From contig JAJYAW010000159.1 in the NCBI GenBank assembly GCA_021779335.1, positions 1 to 6,714 on the forward strand: 6,714 nt of DNA, read 5' to 3'. The translations under genes were made by a program, and so were the position numbers. Numbering within the stretch: position 1 is the stretch's first letter; each line of letters starts with the position of its first letter. This DNA is from Myxococcales bacterium (GTDB taxonomy: Bacteria > Myxococcota > Myxococcia > Myxococcales > Anaeromyxobacteraceae). Below are positions 1 to 5,166 of the stretch, piece by piece. The notes below the pieces were generated by a model. That model did not search any database, was not told where the DNA came from, and worked only from the letters and a program-made list of their open reading frames with translations.

Positions 1-22
1 TGTCGCCCGCCACCTCGCCCGG

Positions 23-31
23 TGCTATCGT
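23..31 (+). promoter_or_regulatory. Candidate extended -10 promoter element for the PilZ gene (leaderless start)
   Basis: TGCTATCGT fits the extended -10 pattern TGnTATnnT in an otherwise very G+C-rich stretch. It ends 8 nt before GTG 40, the distance expected if transcription starts at or next to the start codon. A -35 box is poor: TCGCCC at 3-8, with a 17-nt spacer, matches TTGACA at only 3 of 6 positions. No Shine-Dalgarno precedes GTG 40 or GTG 22, which fits a leaderless message. The element would lie inside the gene if GTG 22 were the start. Confidence 0.4.
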
Positions 32-39
32 CGCGCCCC

Positions 40-618
40 GTGAGCGAGACGAATCGGCGGTACGAGCGGATCGACATCGAGCTGCCGGTGCGGCTCTTCA
101 TCCCCGGGCAGAAGGGGCTGCGCTTCGAGGCCTTCTGCACCTCGCGCAACCTGGGGCTGGGCGGGCTCTTCGTGGGCTCCACCTTCCTGCTGCCCCACGG
201 CCTCTCGCTCTCGGTGGAGCTCGGGCTCCCCGACGGCCCGCTGCCCATCCGATCCCGGGTGGCGCACGTGGTGGCCCTCGACGACGCCGAGCTGGCCACC
301 GGCATGGGGATCGAGTTCCTCGACGTCGACGCGCGCGGCCGCGAGGCGCTGCTCCGCTACTTCACGCCGCTGCGCTACCGGGAGTTCTACCGGGAGTTCA
401 GCGCCGAGTTCCCGCACCTGGAGGCGTCGCAGCCGCTGCGCGACGTCTCGCTGGTGCTCAACCTCTGGGAGGAGTGGAAGGTGCGGCAGGAGGGCGGCCC
501 GGCCTCGACGGCCTCCGGCGCCCCGCCGGCCCCGCCGCGCCGCCCCGGCGAGCCCCCCATCCACCCGGCCGTCCGCCCCGCCCCGCGCGCCGCGCCCCGC
601 CGGCCGCGCGGCCGCTGA
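40..618 (+). CDS. PilZ-domain protein (putative c-di-GMP receptor, degenerate motif)
   Basis: Small cytoplasmic protein with no signal peptide or membrane segment. Residues about 5-110 (counted from GTG 40) look like a PilZ domain: an arginine motif R6-x3-R10 (RRYER), then beta-strand segments, N37-L-G39-L-G41-G42 in place of the classical D/N-x-S-x-x-G, and the closing strand GMGIEF at 88-93. PilZ domains bind cyclic di-GMP through the two arginines and the D/NxSxxG turn; here the serine is glycine, so binding is uncertain. After the domain come a charged stretch (about 107-150) containing a duplicated YREF unit and a disordered Pro/Ala/Arg-rich tail (about 154-192; 13 Pro and 8 Arg in 39 residues). 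Start: an in-frame GTG at 22 would add six residues and the frame is open to the window edge, but a TATCGT element at 26-31 lies 8 nt before GTG 40, so I prefer 40. The GH57 gene follows after 21 bp, suggesting co-transcription. The domain call is fairly sure; the signalling role is inferred. Confidence 0.85.
   Translation: MSETNRRYERIDIELPVRLFIPGQKGLRFEAFCTSRNLGLGGLFVGSTFLLPHGLSLSVELGLPDGPLPIRSRVAHVVALDDAELATGMGIEFLDVDARGREALLRYFTPLRYREFYREFSAEFPHLEASQPLRDVSLVLNLWEEWKVRQEGGPASTASGAPPAPPRRPGEPPIHPAVRPAPRAAPRRPRGR
376..399 (+). repeat. Perfect in-frame tandem duplication of 12 bp
   Basis: The 12-mer TACCGGGAGTTC occurs twice back to back (376-387 and 388-399), encoding YREF-YREF at residues 113-120 of the PilZ protein. 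A degenerate third unit follows (400-411, SAEF). It lies just after the PilZ domain, in a region likely to be helical, and looks like a recent slippage duplication that kept the reading frame. Confidence 0.8.
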
Positions 619-625
619 CCCGCGC

Positions 626-633
626 GGAGAGGA
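626..633 (+). promoter_or_regulatory. Strong Shine-Dalgarno that fixes the TTG start of the GH57 gene
   Basis: GGAGAGGA lies 6 nt upstream of TTG 640, a near-ideal position and match to the anti-SD. The in-frame stop at 616-618 is only 24 nt upstream, and no ATG or GTG lies between it and the conserved HxHQP motif, so TTG is the only plausible start. Confidence 0.8.
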
Positions 634-639
634 CCCGCC

Positions 640-2820
640 TTGGCCCCGGTCCGGCTCGCCCTGCTGTGGCACATGCACCAGCCGCTCTACCGCGAGCCGG
701 AGACGGGCGAGTACCTCATGCCCTGGGTGCGGCTCCACGCCACCCGCTCCTACTACGACATGGCGTGGATCCTGGAGCGGCACCCGGGCATCCGCTGCAC
801 CGTCAACTTCACGCCGGTGCTCCTCGAGCAGCTGGACGACTACGTCGAGGGGGTGGCGCGAGACCGCTTCCTCGACCTGACGGCGCGCCCCTCCGGCGAC
901 CTCTCGGGCGAGGAGCGGCAGGCGGTGCTGCGCCAGTTCTTCATGGTGGACTGGGAGACCAACATCCGCCCGCTGCCCCGCTACTGGGAGCTGCTCCACC
1001 GGCGCGGCCGGGACCTGCGCACGGTGGACCTGCCGCGGGTCGCCAAGGCCTTCACGGAGCAGGAGCTCACCGACCTGCAGGTGCTCTTCAACCTCTCCTG
1101 GGTCGGCTACGGGGGGCTGGCGGACGACGAGGGGCTGCGGGCGCTGCGGCAGAAGGGGCAGAACTTCGAGCAGGCGGACGTGGAGTACCTGCTGGCGGCG
1201 CAGGTGCGGCTCCTCAAGCAGGTGGTGCCGCGCTGGAAGGCGCTCGGCGAGCGCGGCCAGGTGGAGCTCTCCTCCACGCCCTACCACCACCCGATCCTGC
1301 CGCTGGTCTGCGACACCGACTCGGCCCGGCGCGCCCTGCCGGGGCTGGCGCTGCCCCCGCGCTTCGCCCATGGGGAGGACGCCCGCTGGCACGTGCGCGA
1401 GGCCCTGGAGACCCACCAGCGGCGCTTCGGGTCGAGGCCCCCGGGCATGTGGCCGGCCGAGGGCTCGGTCTCGCCGGAGGCGCTCGAGGTGCTCGCCTCC
1501 GAGGGGGTCGGCTGGGCCTGCTCCGACGAGGGCGTGCTGCTCCACTCGCTGCCGCCCGACGCGACCCGGCTGCGCTCCCTCTACCGCCCCTGGCGCTTCG
1601 CCGCGGGGGAGGGCCGGGAGATCCCCATGCTGTTCCGCGACCGGCCGCTCTCCGACCTGATCGGCTTCACCTACGCCCGCGCCGTGGCCGGCGAGGCGGT
1701 GGCCGACTTCCTCGGCCGGCTGCGGGCGGTGGGCGAGAGCTGGGAGCGCGACGGGCAGGCCGGGCCGGCCACGGTGGGCGTCTTCCTGGACGGCGAGAAC
1801 GCCTGGGAGCACTACCAGGGCTCCGGCCAGGAGTTCCTGGAGACCCTCTACGGCGCGCTGGAGCGCTCCGAGCTCGTCACCACCTCCACCGTCGGCGCGG
1901 CGGTGGGGGAGGCGGCCGGCCCGGCCGTGCCGCGCATCCACTCGGGCAGCTGGATCGAGGCCTCCTACCGCATCTGGATCGGCCACGCGGAGGACCGCCA
2001 GGCCTGGACGGCGCTCGGCAAGGCGCGCGACGCCGTGGCCGCGGCGGAGCAGTCGGGCACCGCCGACCCGGAGCGGCTGGCGCGCGCCCGGCGCCACCTC
2101 TACGCGGCGGAGGGCTCGGACTGGTACTGGTGGTACGGCGACGACTTCGCCTCCGAGCAGCTCGCCGAGTTCGACGCGCTCTTCCGCGGCCACGTGGTGC
2201 AGGCGGCCCTGCTGGCCGGCGCCGCGCCGCCGGCCGAGGCGCTCGAGCCCATCAAGAAGGTCGACACCGCGCCGCTGGCGGCGGAGGCCAAGCCGCTCCG
2301 CGAGCCCACCCTGCTGCTCACGCCGATCCTGGACGGCCGCGAGACCGACTTCTTCGAGTGGCAGGGCGCGGGGCTCTACCGGCCGGGGCAGGCGCGCGGC
2401 TCGATGTACGGCGGCGCCCAGGCGTTCCAGCTGCTCCGCTTCGGGTTCGACCTGGCCGCGCTCCACCTGCGGCTCGATCCCGCCGAGTCGCCCGGGCGCG
2501 CCGCCGAGGTGGGCAACCACCTGCGGGTGGAGGTCCTGGCGCGCGAGCGGCAGGTGGAGGTGGACTTCGAGCTCCAGCCGGACGGGCAGCTGCGGGCCGG
2601 GCGGGCCACCGGCGGCAAGGAGGCCGGCCAGGCCGCCTTCCTGGAGGTGCTGGAGATCTCCATCCCCTTCGCCGCGCTGGGGCTCGGCCCCGGCGACAAG
2701 GTGGCGCTGGCGGTCCACGTCCTCAAGTCGCTGGTCGAGGTGGAGCGGCTGCCGCGCTACGGCTTCGTGACGCTGGCCGTGCCGGACGCGGACTTCGAGG
2801 GCGTGAACTGGCGCGTCTGA
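640..2820 (+). CDS. Glycoside hydrolase family 57 protein (alpha-amylase/amylopullulanase-like)
   Basis: A 726-residue retaining alpha-glucan hydrolase or transferase of family GH57 (COG1449 type), probably acting on cytoplasmic glycogen or maltodextrins because no signal peptide is present. The family landmarks appear in order: LLWHMHQPLY at the N-terminus (H11, H13, Q14); MWPAEGSVS at 270-278 with E274 as the probable nucleophile; FLDGENAWEHY at 383-393 with D384 as the probable acid/base; and the aromatic block SDWYWWYGDD at 493-502. From about 545 to the end lies a separate, strand-rich region beginning TLLLTPILDG, reminiscent of the C-terminal beta-sandwich modules of some glucan hydrolases (e.g. 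Glucodextran_C); this is inference. The start is TTG, supported by a strong SD and by homology beginning within ten residues. It follows the PilZ gene by 21 bp; glgA lies downstream on the same strand. Family membership is firm. The exact specificity (alpha-amylase, pullulanase or glucanotransferase) cannot be read from the motifs. The motifs differ from the AmyC-type GH57 branching enzyme as I know it. Confidence 0.93.
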   Translation: MAPVRLALLWHMHQPLYREPETGEYLMPWVRLHATRSYYDMAWILERHPGIRCTVNFTPVLLEQLDDYVEGVARDRFLDLTARPSGDLSGEERQAVLRQFFMVDWETNIRPLPRYWELLHRRGRDLRTVDLPRVAKAFTEQELTDLQVLFNLSWVGYGGLADDEGLRALRQKGQNFEQADVEYLLAAQVRLLKQVVPRWKALGERGQVELSSTPYHHPILPLVCDTDSARRALPGLALPPRFAHGEDARWHVREALETHQRRFGSRPPGMWPAEGSVSPEALEVLASEGVGWACSDEGVLLHSLPPDATRLRSLYRPWRFAAGEGREIPMLFRDRPLSDLIGFTYARAVAGEAVADFLGRLRAVGESWERDGQAGPATVGVFLDGENAWEHYQGSGQEFLETLYGALERSELVTTSTVGAAVGEAAGPAVPRIHSGSWIEASYRIWIGHAEDRQAWTALGKARDAVAAAEQSGTADPERLARARRHLYAAEGSDWYWWYGDDFASEQLAEFDALFRGHVVQAALLAGAAPPAEALEPIKKVDTAPLAAEAKPLREPTLLLTPILDGRETDFFEWQGAGLYRPGQARGSMYGGAQAFQLLRFGFDLAALHLRLDPAESPGRAAEVGNHLRVEVLARERQVEVDFELQPDGQLRAGRATGGKEAGQAAFLEVLEISIPFAALGLGPGDKVALAVHVLKSLVEVERLPRYGFVTLAVPDADFEGVNWRV

Positions 2821-2824
2821 CCGG

Positions 2825-2851
2825 GCCGGGTCGGGCGCGCCCCGCCCCGGC
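2825..2851 (+). terminator. G+C-rich hairpin just after the GH57 stop; possible terminator
   Basis: Left arm GCCGGG-T-CGGG (2825-2835) pairs with right arm CCCG-C-CCCGGC (2841-2851): ten base pairs with one T/C mismatch and a CGCGC loop. It begins 4 nt after the GH57 stop codon. There is no T-run after it, so it is not a classical intrinsic terminator; it may slow transcription or protect the mRNA 3' end. Confidence 0.35.
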
Positions 2852-2884
2852 GTTCGTGGCACAGCCTCCGGGGGGCATCTCGGG

Positions 2885-2890
2885 TATGCT
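2885..2890 (+). promoter_or_regulatory. Candidate -10 element for the MFS gene (leaderless start)
   Basis: TATGCT is an A/T-rich island in the 78-bp gap between the GH57 and MFS genes. It ends 8 nt before GTG 2899, the same spacing as the element ahead of the PilZ gene, and no Shine-Dalgarno precedes this GTG. No good -35 hexamer lies 16-18 nt upstream, so the promoter call rests on the -10 match and its position. Confidence 0.35.
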
Positions 2891-2898
2891 GCGCCGGC

Positions 2899-4134
2899 GT
2901 GACGCCCACCTCCTCGGCCCGCGGCCGCTCGGCCCTCGGCATCCTCTTCCTCGTCGTCTTCGTCGATCTCCTGGGCTTCGGGATGGTCATCCCGGTGATG
3001 GCGCTCTACGCCAAGCACCTGGGGGCGGCCGAGGCGTCCACCGGCTGGCTCTCCACCGGCTTCTCGCTCATGCAGCTCGGCTTCGCGCCGGTGTGGGGCG
3101 TCCTCTCGGATCGGATCGGGCGGCGGCCGGTGCTGCTCCTCTCCATCGCCATGACGGCCCTGGCCTTCCTGGGCTACGCGGTGGCGCCGACCTTCGCCTG
3201 GCTGCTCGCCTCGCGCCTCTTCGCCGGCGGCGCCACCGCCAACATCGCCATCGCCCAGGCCTACGTGGCCGACGTCACCACGCCGGAGGGTCGGGCCAAG
3301 GGGATGGGGGTCATCGGCGCCGCCTTCGGGCTGGGCTTCGTCTTCGGCCCGGCCATCGGCGGCTGGCTCTCCGGCTACGACCTCTCCTGGCCGGGCTTCG
3401 CCGCGGCGGGGCTCTCGGCCTTCAACCTGGTGGGCGCCTGGCTCCTCCTCCCCGAGCCGGCCCAGCGCAGCCGCGCCGGCGCCGAGCTCAAGCACCGCAT
3501 GGGCGCGCTGGTGGAGGCGCTGACCCGCCCGGGCATCCGCCGGCTGCTGGCGGTCTTCTTCATGCTGGTGCTCGCCTTCAGCGCCATGGAGGCCACCTAC
3601 GCCTTCCTGGCCCAGGAGTACTTCCATCTCGACAACCGGGGCGTGGTCTTCTCCTTCCTGGTCATCGGCGTCCTGGTGGTGATCGTCCAGGGCGGGCTCA
3701 TCGGGCCGCTCACCCGCGCCTTCGGCGAGCGGCGGCTCCTGGTGGCGGGGGCGCTGCTGCAGGCCGGCTCGCTCCTCTGGCTGCCGCACGCCCACGGCTG
3801 GTTCCCGGCCGGCGTGGCCCTGCCCGGCTGGCTCCCCCCGGGCTTCGTGGAGCTGGCGGTGGCCTCGGCGCCGCTGGCCGTCGGGAGCGGCCTGACCTCG
3901 CCGGCGCTCTCGGCGCTCCTCTCCCGCCTCTCCAGGGCCGACGCCCAGGGCGGCACGCTCGGCATCGGCCAGTCGGCCTCGGCGCTGGGTCGGGTCCTCG
4001 GCCCCATCAGCGGGACCAGCACCTACGCCTACGCGCCGCCGGCGTCCCACGCCTGGCCCTACCTGGGAGGGGCCGTCCTGATGACCGTCTCGGCGCTCAT
4101 CAGCCTGACCCTCCGTTCACGAAGGGACGCTTGA
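2899..4134 (+). CDS. Major facilitator superfamily transporter, TetA-like DHA1 type
   Basis: A 411-residue inner-membrane proton-coupled transporter with about 12 hydrophobic helices in two halves. TM1 carries VDLLGFGMVIP (22-32), as in TetA-like efflux pumps. Motif A, GVLSDRIGRRP (67-77), lies in the TM2-TM3 loop, and motif B, around SRLFAGGATANIAIA (105-119), in TM4. The antiporter motif C is GLGFVFGPAIGG (144-155) in TM5. The second half repeats a weaker motif A, GPLTRAFGERR (269-279), and GIGQSASALGRVLGP (355-369) matches the usual TM11 region. A Pro/Gly/Trp-rich loop at about 295-318 is longer than in typical TetA proteins. GTG 2899 is the first start codon after the in-frame GH57 stop and precedes TM1 correctly. 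The family suggests export of a small hydrophobic compound or sugar, but the substrate is unknown. Its place in a glucan cluster may be incidental, since it has a candidate promoter of its own. galT follows after 23 bp. Confidence 0.9.
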   Translation: MTPTSSARGRSALGILFLVVFVDLLGFGMVIPVMALYAKHLGAAEASTGWLSTGFSLMQLGFAPVWGVLSDRIGRRPVLLLSIAMTALAFLGYAVAPTFAWLLASRLFAGGATANIAIAQAYVADVTTPEGRAKGMGVIGAAFGLGFVFGPAIGGWLSGYDLSWPGFAAAGLSAFNLVGAWLLLPEPAQRSRAGAELKHRMGALVEALTRPGIRRLLAVFFMLVLAFSAMEATYAFLAQEYFHLDNRGVVFSFLVIGVLVVIVQGGLIGPLTRAFGERRLLVAGALLQAGSLLWLPHAHGWFPAGVALPGWLPPGFVELAVASAPLAVGSGLTSPALSALLSRLSRADAQGGTLGIGQSASALGRVLGPISGTSTYAYAPPASHAWPYLGGAVLMTVSALISLTLRSRRDA

Positions 4135-4141
4135 CCGAGGC

Positions 4142-4150
4142 GAGGTAGGA
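4142..4150 (+). promoter_or_regulatory. Shine-Dalgarno for the GalT-like gene
   Basis: GAGGTAGGA lies in the 23-bp gap after the MFS stop, with AGGA at 4147-4150 ending 7 nt before ATG 4158. This supports the ATG as the start and translation from a shared mRNA. Confidence 0.65.
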
Positions 4151-4157
4151 TCCAGGC

Positions 4158-5159
4158 ATGCCCGAGCTCCGCAGGGACCCCATCGTCGGCCGGTGGGTCA
4201 TCATCGCCACCGACCGGGCCAAGCGGCCCTCCGACCTGGCGCGGCCCGCCGCGGCGCCGCAGAGCGGGCTGTGCCCCTTCTGCCCGGGCCACGAGGACAA
4301 GACCCCGCGCGAGGTCTACGTGACCGGCCGGGCCCCCGGCGCGCCGGCCAACGGCCCGGGCTGGAAGGTGCGCGTCGTCCCCAACCGCTTCCCGGCGCTC
4401 AAGATCGAGGGCGACCTGGACCGCAAGGCCGAGGGGATCTACGACCTGATGAACGGCATCGGGGCGCACGAGGTGGTCATCGAGACGCCCGAGCACGGCC
4501 GGCACATGAAGGACCTGACCGAGCAGGAGCTCACCGAGGTCCTCTTCGCCTTCAAGGCGCGCATCCTGGACCTGCGCAACGACCTGCGCTTCCGCTACAT
4601 CCTGCTCTTCAAGAACCACGGCGCGCTGGCCGGGGCCTCGCTGGAGCACCCGCACGCCCAGCTCATCGCGCTCCCGGTCACGCCGCGCCAGGTGCAGGAC
4701 GAGATCGACGGGGCGCGCCGCCACTTCGAGCACCGCGAGCGCTGCATCTTCTGCGACGTGGTGGCCCAGGAGCGCAAGGACCGCTCGCGGCTGGTCTTCG
4801 AGAACGAGGAGTTCCTGGTCTTCGCCCCCTGGGCGCCGCGCAGCCCCTTCGAGACCTGGATCATGCCCAAGCGGCACGAGTCCAACTACGAGGCCGAGCC
4901 CAAGGAGCGGCTCGGCCTCTGCGCCCAGGCGCTGCGCACCACGCTGCGGCGCCTCTCGGCCGCGCTGGGCGATCCCTCCTACAACTTCATCGTCCACTCC
5001 AACCCGCTGCGCGACCTGCCCACGCCGAGCTACCACTGGCACATCGAGGTGATGCCGGCGCTGACCCAGGTGGCCGGCTTCGAGTGGGGCTCGGGCTTCC
5101 ACATCAACCCGGTCCCGCCCGAGGAGGCCGCCGAGTTCCTCCGCAAGGTGGTCGCGTAG
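4158..5159 (+). CDS. galT: GalT-family nucleotidyltransferase (galactose-1-P uridylyltransferase or ADP-glucose phosphorylase-like)
   Basis: A 333-residue soluble enzyme of the histidine-triad GalT family. The family moves a nucleotidyl group between hexose-1-phosphates through a covalent histidine intermediate. The active-site motif is HPHAQ at 164-168, with H166 the expected nucleophile and Q168 the conserved glutamine. The first metal site is C39-x2-C42 with H113 and H164. A second CxxC (C196, C199), together with H240 and H293 or H295 (YHWH), resembles the second zinc site of Arabidopsis ADP-glucose phosphorylase (At5g18200) rather than the Glu/His iron site of E. coli GalT. The gene ends 7 bp before glgA, and no galK, galE or galM is in the window. 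It may therefore be the Leloir enzyme as usually annotated, or a nucleotide-glucose phosphorylase tuning the GlgA donor pool. Family membership is very sure; the substrate is not. The ATG start is supported by a Shine-Dalgarno and by the usual N-terminal sequence (LRRDPIVGRWVIIA). Confidence 0.9.
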   Translation: MPELRRDPIVGRWVIIATDRAKRPSDLARPAAAPQSGLCPFCPGHEDKTPREVYVTGRAPGAPANGPGWKVRVVPNRFPALKIEGDLDRKAEGIYDLMNGIGAHEVVIETPEHGRHMKDLTEQELTEVLFAFKARILDLRNDLRFRYILLFKNHGALAGASLEHPHAQLIALPVTPRQVQDEIDGARRHFEHRERCIFCDVVAQERKDRSRLVFENEEFLVFAPWAPRSPFETWIMPKRHESNYEAEPKERLGLCAQALRTTLRRLSAALGDPSYNFIVHSNPLRDLPTPSYHWHIEVMPALTQVAGFEWGSGFHINPVPPEEAAEFLRKVVA

Positions 5160-5166
5160 CGGGCCG

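Noticed and set aside
601..614. Perfect 14-bp palindrome CGGCCGCGCGGCCG at the end of the PilZ gene
   Set aside because: It lies within the Arg/Pro/Ala-coding tail. Short G/C palindromes are common by chance at this composition, and there is no T-run or known operator match.
2857..2870. TGGCAC resembling the -24 half of a sigma-54 promoter before the MFS gene
   Set aside because: No GC dinucleotide follows at the required -12 spacing, so the second half is missing.
25..4050. A 1341-codon open frame on the minus strand
   Set aside because: It spans the antisense of three well-supported genes. Its protein is a low-complexity run of R, G, A, E, H and P with no domain, which is the expected shadow of G+C-rich coding DNA.
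474..4148. A 1224-codon open frame on the plus strand, out of frame with the GH57 and MFS genes
   Set aside because: Its translation is Gly/Ala/Arg/Pro low-complexity sequence, while the competing frame holds clear GH57 and MFS motifs throughout.
4131..4151. TTGACC and TAGGAT resembling -35 and -10 boxes before the GalT-like gene
   Set aside because: The spacer is only 9 nt, too short for a sigma-70 promoter. TAGGAT overlaps the better-explained Shine-Dalgarno.
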